This document shows positions 1 to 14,220 of a DNA stretch of 64,000 bases, one piece after another. Origin of the DNA: Nymphaea colorata (Eukaryota > Streptophyta > Magnoliopsida > Nymphaeales > Nymphaeaceae); the NCBI RefSeq assembly GCF_008831285.2, contig NC_045138.2, forward strand, positions 631,143 through 695,142, written 5' to 3'. A program made the translations under genes and the position numbers. Below the pieces are notes generated by a model. It searched no databases and was not told the DNA's origin. It saw nothing but the letters and a program-made list of their open reading frames with translations. Within the stretch, counting starts at the first letter, position 1, and every line of letters begins with the position of its first letter.

Positions 1-1323
1 CGTAACACGACAATGTAAATCATTAACCAATTGTCCGACAGATAACAAATTTGTGGGAAACTTAGGAGCATATAACACATTGGGAATAGTCATAGATTGA
101 GAGATCTTGATATCTCCATATCCCATAATGGGTGACAATCTACCATCTGCAAGTCTCACATGACGTATCTGAGGTAGTGAGTGTAGCACAGTAAACATAG
201 AAGGCGTACTACAAAAGTGCCTCGATGCCCCAGAATCAATAATCCAAGTAGTACCTGTATCATGTGAGATAGTGTCAACAGACATAGCGCTGTCAGTCAT
301 AACTGTGGAGGCCGATGGCTGAGTAGATCTGTGTGCTAGAAAGTCCTCATACTCTGACTTATTGATACTCACAGTCATTGTCTCAGACTGAGAAGAAGAT
401 AAAGACCCATCTACTACTGATGACGCTGCTTGGGCCGCTCCAATAGAAGACTGTAAAGAGTTCTTCCCTAGCTTTGATGTAACATTTCTGCCTAAGGATG
501 GCGCTGCAGTAGGACGACCATGTTTATCCCAACATCTGTCTTCCAAATGACCTATTTTCCCACAATAAGTGCACTGAAATCTCCCCCGACCTCCTCCTGA
601 CCCACGGCCCATGCCTCTTCCCCTGAATAAACCGCGTCCACGTCCTCCTGAAGCTGCTAAGGCAGAGGCATGGATATCACTGGCAGGTGAAGAGAGGGTC
701 ACAGCAAGACGACTAAGCCTGTTGTAGGCTTCAGCTAGATCAGGGATTTCTGCTCCAGTCAGCATCTGAGCCTTTGCTACTGCATATTCAGAGGAGAGAC
801 CCTGTAGGAATTTCGCAACCATAGACTGTTCACCATGGGTCTTATAACATGTTGGACATGGAGGACGTAATGCTTTAAGTCGCTCAGAGATGGACTTAAG
901 GGAAGCGAAGTACTGAGCAAGACTTTGGTCACCTTGTTGCAGATTAAGTAGTTCCTCCTCTACCTGCAATATTTTGCTAATATTCCTGTCATTCGAGTAA
1001 GTCTGTTTCAAGAAATCCCACATTTGCTTAGCCGAGGTGTAGTATGCAATAGTTGATGCAATTTGGGGTTGCACACTATTCATGATCCATGACATGACAA
1101 TATTATTATCTCCCTTCCATGAACTATATTTTCCACTCTTTTCAACAGGTTCGTTTTCTTCTATAACATGCTCCTTTTGATGTCCAATCACAGACATCAT
1201 AAACACACGAGACCAAATCTCATAGTTAGATCCATCTAACTTTACAGTAGAACCATACGAAAATGGATTTCCTCCACTTTTAACTTCATGAGAAAAATCA
1301 GATTTATTACTTTCAGCCATCAT
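1..1323 (-). CDS. copia gag-pol polyprotein, N-terminal 441 codons (partial)
   Basis: The start is the doubled ATG at 1323/1320. The protein opens with MMAESNKSDF and a UBN2-type gag domain. Early on it has KLDGSNYEIWSRVF, the usual copia 'L-G-NY-W' motif, and then MSWIMNS and MWDFLKQTYS. An Arg/Gly-rich stretch precedes the CCHC knuckle CTYCGKIGHLEDRC (minus strand, about 567-526), which binds the RNA. After a Ser-rich linker comes WIIDSGASRHFC (about 245-210), the DSGA active site of the retroviral-type protease, then LLSVGQL near the edge. All 441 codons read through without a stop. Gag would form the cytoplasmic particle and the protease would cut the polyprotein. Family assignment is certain; whether this copy is active cannot be judged from this part. 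Confidence 0.93.
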   Translation of the reverse strand, partial: MMAESNKSDFSHEVKSGGNPFSYGSTVKLDGSNYEIWSRVFMMSVIGHQKEHVIEENEPVEKSGKYSSWKGDNNIVMSWIMNSVQPQIASTIAYYTSAKQMWDFLKQTYSNDRNISKILQVEEELLNLQQGDQSLAQYFASLKSISERLKALRPPCPTCYKTHGEQSMVAKFLQGLSSEYAVAKAQMLTGAEIPDLAEAYNRLSRLAVTLSSPASDIHASALAASGGRGRGLFRGRGMGRGSGGGRGRFQCTYCGKIGHLEDRCWDKHGRPTAAPSLGRNVTSKLGKNSLQSSIGAAQAASSVVDGSLSSSQSETMTVSINKSEYEDFLAHRSTQPSASTVMTDSAMSVDTISHDTGTTWIIDSGASRHFCSTPSMFTVLHSLPQIRHVRLADGRLSPIMGYGDIKISQSMTIPNVLYAPKFPTNLLSVGQLVNDLHCRVT

Positions 1324-1360
1324 AAATCTGTCCACAAGAGATCAACCACCAATAGCGAGA

Positions 1361-1408
<48 letters not shown>

Positions 1409-2049
1409 CTATTGAGAAAGAAACTGATCAACAAGAACCGACGTCCCACACGGCAACGTTAGATGCGCAGAAACAATCAACCTGCTGTCCAACTGTTGAC
1501 AGCAATACCACAACAAAGAAGACTGCAATCTGAAGACAGAAAAACGCTGCTACCAGCAAGCCCACAACTGAAAACGAATCCCCACTGTTTGTATTGTTTG
1601 CGCTGACCAACGACTTATCTATTTATGCATCTAACGCTGTTGTACCACAGTTTATCCTTCACAGATCATGAATAATGACAGCAAATAAAACAATCAACAT
1701 AAACTTGCCATAGACGTCATAGATAGCAGTCCTCCACTTGGCTGCGTTGATCATATAACATATCAAACCATAGGCGATTAATCAGCGCAGACTCCCACAC
1801 AGCTGCAATACTATATATACTTCTGAAAAATCCACGGCTGGAGTCTATTCACCATCTGTCCTAACGTGAATAGACTCCTCCACACTGTTCCGTTGCTGGA
1901 AAACAGCAACTAGAACAGGCGAGAGATGAAGGAGAAAGAAGACGGAGGAAGTAGAAGAGATCAAGCCTGAAAGGAGACGGAGGATCGCCGATGGTGTGCG
2001 TCACGTCCGCGCGCTGGCTGTGTGCTTCAAGTCTCCAGTCACGTCCGTA
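1324..2049 (-). other. copia untranslated leader
   Basis: About 726 bp between primer-binding site and gag start. It holds a (TA)n tract at 1362-1407 and a perfect 13-bp inverted repeat (1840-1852 with 1866-1878). No convincing coding frame was seen. Confidence 0.7.
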
Positions 2050-2061
2050 GCTCTGATACCA
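2050..2061 (-). other. tRNA-Met primer-binding site
   Basis: The minus-strand sequence TGGTATCAGAGC directly follows the LTR's terminal CA. It is the standard plant copia primer-binding site, complementary to the 3' side of initiator tRNA-Met, where minus-strand cDNA synthesis starts. Confidence 0.9.
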
Positions 2062-2283
2062 TGTTGCAGCGGAGAAGAAGAGAGTGAGAGAGAGAAGCTG
2101 CCGTGAGATTGAACCTTGAGAACCTTTCCTTACGATAACCCTCATCTCTCTTATAAAAGAGATTAGGGTAAAAAGGGATTTACAAAATAACTCAATGGAA
2201 AATAAGAAAAATATTAAAGAGATCTTATAACTCTTTAATATTACAAAGAACCTCCTAAAACATAAAACTTTTCTTGTTTAACA
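2062..2283 (-). repeat. 5' LTR of the copia element
   Basis: On the minus strand the 222-bp segment begins TGTTAAACAAG and ends GCTGCAACA, giving the TG...CA ends with an inverted TGTT/AACA. Its inner edge abuts the primer-binding site directly. A TATA-like TTTTATAA near 2150-2158 is a fair candidate for the element's promoter, which would place U3 to its right and R/U5 to its left. The second LTR is outside the window, so the borders rest on the PBS and the inverted termini alone. Confidence 0.82.
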
Positions 2284-2288
2284 TAGCT

Positions 2289-5236
2289 TATGTGAATCTA
2301 CAGTTAGACTATAAGCCTGAGGAACTAAACTTTAAACCAAGCAAATATACTGCAAATGCGTAAGACTTGTGAACATAAAGATTCTTGAATCATACCAAGT
2401 GTTGAATTAGAATAGGCAGTTTAAGCGTATTGTGAGAGCGACAAGACCTGAGATGCGTTCCAGAACAAATTACTTCTACATCTCTAACAATCCCATGCAA
2501 GATGAGCATAACAAACAAAGGATGCTAATTGCTAGTTCAATAAAGAAGGCTGAGGAAGAAAATTTTATCTAAGAAGATATCAATAGCTGACATTTTCAGT
2601 AAAGCAATGACGGGAAGAATATGGCATCAAACTTATAAGCAAGGTGATCTTCAAGATTTAGATATATGTTCTATCCCTATAGCAAAACTAACACTATGTT
2701 TGGATGGACGAAAAGAAAATGATAATAAAAAGATGGAAAGGAAAATAAAAGAACAAGAAAGATTGAAGCTGGATAAAGAAATGAAAGGAAAAAAAATTAC
2801 TATAAAAGCTTGTCAGTATAGGAAAGAAAGGAAAGGAAAAGAATTGTTAAATATCATGTTCGTTAAGCTACAAAAAGGAAATTGAAAAACATGCTTGTTT
2901 ACAATAATACCCCTATCATGCATTTGATGTAGTTGCTGGTTAAGGAGAATATTCTTCAAATGCTGTTGTGGAATGCTTAAATTTACACTCTCACATTATC
3001 CATAAGATCAGGAACAAGGAATAAATATGACTTTATAACAAAAAAAAAAGTAGAGTTACGCATTCTCATATAAATATAAAAATTGTGACAAAGAGAAGTT
3101 CACATAAGCTAATGCAATAATAAGTCATTATATTCCATAACGAAATTGAAAATGATGTTCCAGCCTAAGTTTAGGTAATATCAATTTCAGACAACTTCAG
3201 TTTCACATACCTTTTTAACTAAGATCTCCTTTTGAGCTGAAGAAGGACAACAAAAGAATATCTCAATCCTTTTTTCATCTTTAGTAAGATGAAGATATAT
3301 TTTGGCTTGTAACTCTTTTTAAGACAAATAGCTTCAATACATATATTTATTTGAATATGCAATTGATTGCCTCTTCTTTCAGCGTTACATTCTTTAATTG
3401 CATCAGAAACTTCTTTAGTCATATCTTTAACCTCTTTCAAATCATGTCCACTTTCACTTCTTAGACCAACATTGCTTCATTTTAAGAAATCAAGTCACCA
3501 ATATATAGGAATACTTCACTATCAATCTTATTTATTGAAACTAGTCAACAAATCTTTGTTTTTTTGGTGTGTTTTGACCATTCTCCTATTGTTCTATCTT
3601 GAGCAAACAAATGCACTAACTTGTTATAATTTGGAACATGTAATCATCAATTTCTCTGCAATTGGATTTGCCTATTTAAAGAAGCACAAAAGAGACCAAA
3701 AAAAAAAAAGGAAACTCATATTTAACATAAAAATTTTATTTCACGAGACAATATATGATTAAATAGCTAAATGAAATGTATTAACTCTATTAATGAATCT
3801 TAAGCTTCTCATTTAGCAGTTCACATATTTGTTGATGAATCAATACTAAATCAATTCAATTTCTTAAAAATGTCACAAAAGTTAGATTGCAAGGTTTTCA
3901 TGTGGTTTTGATAAGATCCTGGATGAACATCTTATCGAGTTTTGCATTCACCTCTCCCAATATTATCATATGTTATAATAGTAAAAGTACCACTCACTTT
4001 ATTGTCTATCATTTGATGGAATATTAGTGAATGGTTTATAGATGGTCTCCACTGACTTTATCAGTCTTTTCTCTCGTCATTTGTCTTTGATTCTTTTTTA
4101 CTAGCATTGTCTAGACACATAGCAATACAAGTTTAAAAAATCTATTTATAATAAAAACATGAACTGATATAAGAAAAATTTTAAGTAATTAAAACCATAT
4201 ACAACTAAGATCAATCTTGTAAAAGGCATATCATAATGTGTATCTGTCAGGCCAACTTATAGCCTATACGCCATATCATGACATATCCCAAAATTATTTT
4301 TTTTAAAAAATAAAAAATAGAAAAATAGAGAAATTTCAGAAAAATCATGAAAAATGTTCTATATAAAAAACTCATCACGCATGTAATGAATATTCATGAT
4401 TCATCATTCACAAGTCATATATGTTAACAAGACATTAAAAATTAAAACAAATACCTTAACAAAATAAATGGTAAACTCTTAAAAACAATAGAGATACACG
4501 TAAAACTTGAAATTGAAGATTGCATGCCTTGGGTAAAAGAAGGAACACAAAAAACTTTTTCTTCCAAACACGACTGGGTTCCTCATGAGAAAATCTCCTT
4601 TCAAACTGGTGATTTCTCACTCAAGTTGACGATTTATTTGACAATTTCTCCCCACACCCAGCAAAAACTCTTCCACGTAAAGCTCCTAGAAGTGCTAGAA
4701 ATTGAAGAGAAGAGGCAGTTTTTAAAAAAGAAATCAAGCAAAAGGTGCATCGTGCCCCTTTTACAAACTGCATCTATTGGCTATATCGTACGATATGGCC
4801 GATACACCTGTGCATACGCATGAAAAATGCACACAATAGGCATATCAATAGCTTTTGTGGACCTATACAATATGTATCATACGATATGCCTCTGTGTACA
4901 ATACATATAACGCTGACTAAGTTAACAAATATAAAAAACAAAAAATAATACAATAGTAACATGTATTAACTATATAGTCAATCAATTTATCAGAACTTGT
5001 AGACGATTGTGTTACCACAAAGTTAAAGAGATTGACTTTCATGTAAATTCTCTATCTTATAGTCTTTGTCTTCATCAATTTAAAAGTAGAATTCTCATAT
5101 ATAAGTTCTACACTATTATCTTCAATAATGCTAACATTTAAATCAACACCTATGAGATAGTTGTGTAGTATACAATGAATAAGTTGATTTACGTCTGCAT
5201 ATTATAAGAGTAAATTGGCTCTCTGAACTAGCTATA
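2289..5236. other. AT-rich non-coding region, probably PEN-2 intron 2 or 3' flank
   Basis: Very AT-rich, with only short frames that match nothing I recognise. I searched the minus strand for the missing PEN-2 exon 3 (a second membrane span and an FG...W...YN..D..GL type tail) and did not find it. If the gene is whole, this is intron sequence. Confidence 0.4.
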
Positions 5237-6305
5237 TCCAAACCAAAGTGAAGATGGGCAGAAATTACTACTCATGACACATAAAGTCTATACAGGAAAA
5301 TATATTTCCTCATGAAGTATGAGATACCAAGTACATCATTAGCAAAAAATTCTATCCCCATCTGCAGCGTCAGCTATAAGCCTATAACCATACTTTGTAT
5401 TCATTCACTGCCATAAACTAATTTATTCTACAGACAAGTTACATATATAAACCATTAACAGTTAGAATTTTAACAAGAAACATCTTGCTCCAGAATTCAT
5501 GCAATTACAAGTGAAAACTTCTTGCCATGTACTCATTTTCTAACCAATCCACATTTTCTTATAATACCGACCAAAAAACCAAAGTAAAGGCTGGCAGCAA
5601 CAACTACTCATGAAACGTAAGGTCTATACAGGAAAATATATTCCCTCATGGAGTATGAGATGCCAAGTACATTGTAAGCAAAAATTATTTTACTATCTGC
5701 AGCATTAGCTATAAGCCTATAACCATACTTTGTATTGCAAGCAAGCACTGCCATAAACTGATTTATTCTACAGATAAGCTTACAAGTATAAATCATCATT
5801 CATCAATAGTTAGAATTTTAATCGAGAAGTACTCCAGAATTGATGCAGTTCCAACTGAAAACTTCTTTCCATTTACTCATTTTCTAAATCCACATTTTCT
5901 TATAATACCAACATGAAAACCAAAGTAAAACTAGCAGCAATAACTACTCATGGCACATAAAGTCTATGAGGCAAAATACATTCCCTTATGGAGTATGAGA
6001 TGACAAGTACATTGTAAGCAGAAACTATTTCCCCAACTGCAGCATCAGGTATAATAACACTTCGTATTTCAAGCAAGTACTGCCACAAACTGACTTATTC
6101 TGCTAATAAATTCACTCACATAAATCATCAACGGTTAACATTTTAAATGAGAAACATCTGGAACCAAAATTGATGTTGTTCCAACTTCCAAGTCAAAACT
6201 TATTTTCATTTACTTATTTTCTAATCAATCCACTTTTTTGTAGCACCAATATCCAAACCAAAGTAGAGACTGGCAGCAATAACTATTGATGACATGTAAA
6301 GTCTA
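5237..6305. repeat. 338-bp tandem repeat, about 3.2 copies
   Basis: The phrase ccaaagt followed by (g)gcag(c)aa.aact recurs at 5243, 5579, 5920 and 6258, a spacing of 336, 341 and 338 bp. Each unit continues with the same landmarks: 'ctcatg.cac.taaagtctat', 'gagtatgagat..caagtac', 'tgcag(c)at.agctataa' and 'tttattct.cagata'. The last copy is cut after about 48 bp. Units differ by point changes and small indels, so the array is not recent. It ends about 30 bp before the splice donor of PEN-2 exon 2, inside that gene's intron 2. Confidence 0.85.
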
Positions 6306-6335
6306 TTAAAAAAGTGTGCCTAAAAAGTAACTTAC

Positions 6336-7628
6336 AGCGTCGAATTTGAGGATATGATGAAGGCGATTTTGTTAACACAGGGAAAAAGTAGAAGCAATTA
6401 ACTGCCCAAAGCCATGGAAGCAAGAAAAAACCAGCCCTGAAAAAGGTCCGAGCATATTTGAGAGACTCTTGTTCATTCAATCCAATTGACCCATCAACCG
6501 TCGGCCAATTTCGAGAATCTGTTGTTTGAGAAAATGATAGAGGAATGTCCACGTGGATTTCTCTAGTTTCTTCTTGCACTTGACCTTGTTGAATCCCCTC
6601 ATGTCTCTGCAATAGTTCCGAAGATTCTGTAGAAAATAACATCAAGAAGAGTAACTCTTTGTACAAGGTCACAGTACAATAATCTAAAATCAACACATGG
6701 AAAGAGGAAAAGAATAGAGTATCCAGTCCCTGAAAAGCTGGCCCAAGTAGGAAAAAAAATAAAAAAAAAAATTATGCTTATAACTGGCAATCAGGACATT
6801 TGACATATCAATTTCCAAAGCATCCATAAATGTGTCAAAATGCCAATCCAACTTATAAATAATCAATACTTTCTAAAACCACCATGGAATGTGATGACGG
6901 ATTCACGAGAACTCGGGAAATAAGCCGAACACAAAAAACAAGAAACAAACATTCGAGGTTTCACTAAGAATACGCATTTCCAAGGGAGACAATCAAAAGG
7001 AACTCAATCAAGAAAAACAAAATACACATTTCCTAGAAAAGATCAGTACAAGTTTAACCTTCAAAAACCCATAATCAAAATTAAAAGAAAATCCTAATTA
7101 GCAAAAAGAATAAGAAAGAAAGAAATGAAGAACCTGAAGAGAATTCAAGAGAACAAAACCATCACATGAAACCCAAAGAAGATTAGATAAATGCAATCAG
7201 TTGGCAAAAAAGGATCAGTCAATGATCCGCCAGTAATCAGCATAGCAGGGCACAGTAAATTGAAAATGCCCCAAAGAAGGCAAAAACAAATCTAATCGAA
7301 CAATAAGGGTCTTAGATGGAACCCACGTACAATGGTTCCAGATAAAATAGGAAAATAATGCCCATCACGGTGGTTTAGACAAACTCTTGATTTATCTATA
7401 AGAACCAGAAATAACTGAAGTGGAAAGGAGAAAAAACAATCAAAACGGAGAAGGGAAGAAAATTGAGAGAATTTCCAACTAGCGAACGATTTGAAGCATA
7501 TGAAACCCAAAAGCTTATAAACCACAACACCAATGACGACAACAACAATAATAACATCAAACGAGAATGATAAAGGAAGAAGATGAAACATTACCGTCAC
7601 TGTGCCTGTGCGAGGCGACCTCCGCCAT
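6336..7628 (-). CDS. PEN-2: gamma-secretase subunit PEN-2 homolog, exons 1-2 (3' part not found)
   Basis: Exon 1 is 7628-7595 (ATG, 11 codons plus one base, donor GTAATG). Intron 1 runs 7594-6627. Exon 2 is 6626-6336 (acceptor TTTTCTACAG, donor GTAAGT). Joined, they give 108 residues from MAEVASHRHSD. Residues 52-70 (WPTVDGSIGLNEQESLKYA) and 81-95 (LPWLWAVNCFYFFPV) are PEN-2 signatures; the second is the first membrane span. PEN-2 is the small two-span subunit that completes the presenilin/nicastrin/APH-1 intramembrane protease and helps activate presenilin. About 40-50 C-terminal residues are missing. Exon 2 ends in phase 1 with T, so exon 3 should begin by finishing a codon (probably Tyr). 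It may lie left of the window, past the copia element, or be lost. This is not Arabidopsis PENETRATION2, which shares the name. Confidence 0.88.
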
Positions 7629-8789
7629 GGCCTCTCTCTCTCTCTCGGACCCTCGCTCGCACGTCTCTCACGGAAAAAATCGTCGTGAATTATCGCCGAT
7701 TAATTGCTCAAACAGACGATCAAGTTATCGGCGTAGTCAGAACGCGATATTTTATCAGCCGGAGCCATCCACTTTTGCATGGTAACCGCCAACCTTTTGT
7801 TTATTGCATTCTACCTCACACAAAAACCTCGATTTTACCGTTACAACATTTTACAAATCGGATATTATATATGGGTCGGGTATACTCAATTGTTTATCCG
7901 ATTCGATTCTGCTTAGACAAATCTAGTAAAGAAATTCAAATTCCATTGGTAATTGGATTTGAGTATTTAGGTTAGGTGAGTGGGAGATACTCATCATTCC
8001 GTGGTTTAAGGCGCTACCCTTTCAGGCTTCAACTTGCTCGTTAGCGGCTCTCTTTTTTTTTTTTTACACCAGAAAGTTGACATCTTATAAATTCAAAATG
8101 AAGACTAATCGCCTACCAGCCGCTCTTTTCCCAGTTTCGTTGCACTAACACCTCAAAGATAATGAGATGCAAGTTTGACATAAGTGAATTCCAACTTAAG
8201 TTCGATATCCAGCTGAAATCGAATAAGATCTGTCCAAATTACATATAACAGTCGAATCTTAAGCTAGTCAAATCTAAATTTTAGTTTAAAAAGAATTTAA
8301 ATCCGAATCTGAATCCTAATGCAATTGTATATAGTCTATTACACAACCCCTACAAAAAAATCAGACTCAAGGTCGGATATAATTTGAATTGAATGCAACC
8401 GAATTAGATTATTAATTAGGTACGAGTTTTTTTATCAAATTTTGATCAAATATCAGATTGTATACAAACCATTTTTTCCAACTTTATACATAATATTATT
8501 GCATACTTTTGATAAGATTGGCTCACTGGGGATCAGCATGTGAAAAGCCAGGCCTTCAAACTCTTAACAATTTTTTTTTCTTTGATGGTCTAACATTTAC
8601 TAAGCTTTAAGATTTTAAAAAACAAGTCTAAAAAACAAGAATAAATAGTTCATTTACGTATAAGTTCAAGCGTGATTAGTAGATCCATAGATGTACACAA
8701 CACCTAAGTTTACCATCAGACTCATTTGGAATAATAATATAGTTTGGAATATTGGCGATATCTGTCAGTGGTGCCATGTGTGTGCTCAT
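7629..8789. other. PEN-2 upstream region
   Basis: Immediately upstream of the PEN-2 start is a short (GA)n tract on its sense strand (about 7632-7646), typical of plant 5' leaders. A GC-richer patch extends to about 7760, then AT-rich sequence without a recognisable gene. Confidence 0.4.
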
Positions 8790-9250
8790 TAGAGGTGAAC
8801 ACGAGCTAAGTTGAGCTCGAACTGGGCTAGGTCAAGCTTGGTCCACAGCTAAAATATTTAGCTCGAACTTGAGTTGAGCTCAATAAATTGGCTCCAGCTC
8901 GGCTCAATAATAATTTTTGGAGCTCGACTCGACTTGGTAAGTTGGTTCAACCAAATCTCTGTTCAAAATATGTACTTTCTCTTTCACTTTTCTCCAATTT
9001 CAGGAGACCAATAGCTTGTAAGAAAATGGCATGAGGCCGTCTAAGGGCATCTTCAGATAAGCAACCCTAGGACGTGTGAACCGAGCTTGATGAACTTGAG
9101 CTCGAGCTCGACTCGATTAAATACATGGGTTTATATGAAAACTTGAATTCGACTCGTTAATTTGTTGAAATAGTTGGTCTGAGCTTGAGTTCTAGATAAA
9201 CTTAACTGAGTCGAGTCCGAGCTAATGAACTAGGTGTCCATTCAACTCAT
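8790..9250. repeat. Diverged copy of the 'gagctcgag' hAT-like MITE family
   Basis: It begins TAGAGGTGAACACGAGCT, very like the left terminus of the copies at 18589 and 29757, and is filled with gagctcgagctc-type words. The right end is unclear and no target duplication was found. It seems interrupted by unrelated sequence around 8990-9060. Confidence 0.5.
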
Positions 9251-9521
9251 GCTCAACTACCCCTCTCTTTTTCAAGGGGCAAGGGGCTCTGATAGACTGG
9301 TAGTAGAAAGTCTCACCAGTCTCACCATTAATTTTATTCTTGTGGGCTTCAGATTTCTGAGTCTCATTGCCTTTCTGAACCCATAGATTTTATCATGTAG
9401 AATCTCGTCGAGTGGCTGTGAAACTTTTATCGACAATAAAAACTTACTTCAATTCCATTATTTGTGTACCAGAAAGTTCTTATGGTACTTCCAAATTCTT
9501 CACCACCTTTGGATATTGCCT

Positions 9522-9663
<142 letters not shown>

Positions 9664-9845
9664 CATTTCATCCACCCAATGGACGGGCAAATCCACAGGG
9701 ACCTCACAATATCGGCCTCATGATGGGACCCGCAGGAGGAAGAGGAACCATATGGCCACAAAGAGGGATGAGAGCACAAATGAAGATAACACCTTCTTCC
9801 TCACTGAAGGAGAAAGACCAGAAGAAGAAGTAAGGAGTTGCAGCA

Positions 9846-12658
<2,813 letters not shown>

Positions 12659-13619
12659 AAAACAACTTTGTAAAAACTATTATTTGAATCTTCAGCGTTG
12701 ATACTGTGTTGACTGCTTGCAATTGTTGTTATAATTCAATATAACATGCTGTTGATATAAATTTTTAGTTATCTTTTCTTTAACTTACTGATATATTTGT
12801 CTATCATGGATATATATGTATGTCATGGACGTTTGCTAGGCTTTCAACTCTTGGTTGTAACTTAAAATTGTTTTTTCTTTTATTTTTTGTAATTTTGTTT
12901 GATATTTTTTGTATTTTTTACTTATAAATTGCGATGTGTTCTTGTCTTTGTTGGGCACATACTTTTTGAAACATAATCGGGTTGCAATCGATTACTGTAA
13001 ATTGATAAAAATATTCACTGCTCAAATGCAATTCACATAAGAAACTTATTTTTTTTATATTGGAAATAAACCATTTGGTTTCTCAATTGGAATTGAATGC
13101 AAATAATTAGATCCAATAACTGGTTATAATTATAAAAGGTACATGCATCGATATTTGGATTTGGATTTAGGTTGCCGCAAACTTGATACCAAATTCAGAT
13201 CTGATTTTCCATTCGGGCTTGATAAATTGATTCTCCAGAAAATATCCAACCCAAATTCAAGGCCACTTAAGCAATCACTATTTTGTTCGATAAAAGAATC
13301 ATGCCTGATTTATTTTTCTATAGATAAACTAGGGTAATTAGGGATGTAAATGGATCACACATGCCCGAAACTAGATGCATTTAGTTGGACCTGGTAAAGA
13401 AATTTGAATCCACTTACCTAGCCGGATTCAGATTTGGAATGTATGTAGTTCTCATCTTCTCCCATGTCGAAAATGGTGTTCCGATCGAGGGGCACAACAT
13501 AGCTGGTTGGGTTGGTGAGCTAGTAAAAGCCCGGTTATCAATTTGATTTTTGTGGATGCTACTTATTTTGGACTGCAAACTGTGGCAGACGCAAACTCAT
13601 TGCCTAGAACAGTGTATAG
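12659..13619. other. TRX m 3' flank and intergenic DNA
   Basis: The first 200 bp or so probably hold the 3' UTR (AT-rich, AATATAACA-like words near 12740). A candidate SINE-like fragment lies near 13498-13610. No gene seen. Confidence 0.4.
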
Positions 13620-14220
13620 TAGGGCTGACCTGATAAAAAGTCGGGACTTAGGCTGGGCCGCACTTTGAGCCCAGCCAGACTTCCTGAAACCCGAACCTAA
13701 GGCCTAAGCCTGGACATCGGGCGATGCCCAAAACCTGGGCCTAGGCTCAGGGCCTGGCCTGACCAATCAAACCCAAGCACAAACCCGGTTCAAGCCCAAA
13801 CCAATTAAATTAAAAAATATTTTTTAATATAAAATTATATATAATAAAATATTATATGTATATATATATAAATTAATAAAATAAATATTAAAAAAATATC
13901 AGACCCATTGAGCTTATAGGGCCCAATCGGGCTGGCCGGTGCTCTTTTTTCCTGGTCGGGTACCAGGTACGCGCCGGGTGCACGGCCGGGTGCCCAGCCT
14001 TACTAAGGCCCCTACCTACTTAAAATAAAAAAAAAACATTTTTAATATGATTTAATATATAGAGATAATTAATTATAAAAATAAATAAGTATATGTATTT
14101 AAATAAAATAATATTAAAAAATAAGTTATTGAACCAACTCAAGCTTATAGGGCTGGCCTGACGCCCAATTTTAGCCCGAGCTCATGTCCTGAGTCAGGTA
14201 CTGGGTATCCATGGGATACT
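13620..14220. mobile_element. Older GC-ended, AT-cored element hosting a nested MITE
   Basis: GC-rich flanks full of gggc/gccc words surround an AT-rich core (14020-14120). The right part (cctacctacttaaaataaa onward) resembles 15450-15480 (gacctacttaacataaaaa), marking a second copy at about 15350-15610. A younger MITE (13705-14002) splits it. Outer borders are approximate. Confidence 0.55.
13705..14002. mobile_element. hAT-like MITE with perfect 8-bp target duplication
   Basis: The 298-bp unit starts TAAGCCTGGACATCGGGC and its right end, reverse-complemented, reads TAAGGCTGGGCACCCGGC. It is flanked on both sides by ctaaggcc (13697-13704 and 14003-14010). Eight-base duplications and short GC-rich inverted termini fit hAT elements. 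It has no coding capacity, so it would need a transposase from elsewhere. Confidence 0.82.

Larger units (their letters stand above)
1..2283 (-). mobile_element. Ty1/copia LTR retrotransposon, 5' part (cut by window edge)
   Basis: Read on the minus strand, the parts come in copia order: a 222-bp LTR (2283-2062), a primer-binding site (2061-2050), an untranslated leader of about 726 bp, and a gag-pol frame from 1323 that is still open at base 1. The frame gives gag, a CCHC zinc knuckle and then the start of an aspartic protease. Integrase, reverse transcriptase, RNase H and the 3' LTR would lie left of the window. The five bases next to the LTR (tagct, 2284-2288) are one half of the expected target-site duplication; the other half is out of view. 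The coding part in view has no stop or frameshift, so the copy looks young. It lies downstream of PEN-2 exon 2 in the same orientation and may sit within or just beyond that gene. Confidence 0.93.

Noticed and set aside
2607-2885. 92-residue Lys-rich frame
   Set aside because: Composition follows the A-rich DNA; no known domain, no good start context.
3367-3762. 131-residue plus-strand frame
   Set aside because: No recognisable domain; typical chance frame in AT-rich sequence.
6283-6696. 137-residue minus-strand frame taken as a complete PEN-2 protein
   Set aside because: Its first 23 codons lie in intron 1 and the last 17 run past the GTAAGT donor into intron 2; the spliced model fits the family better.
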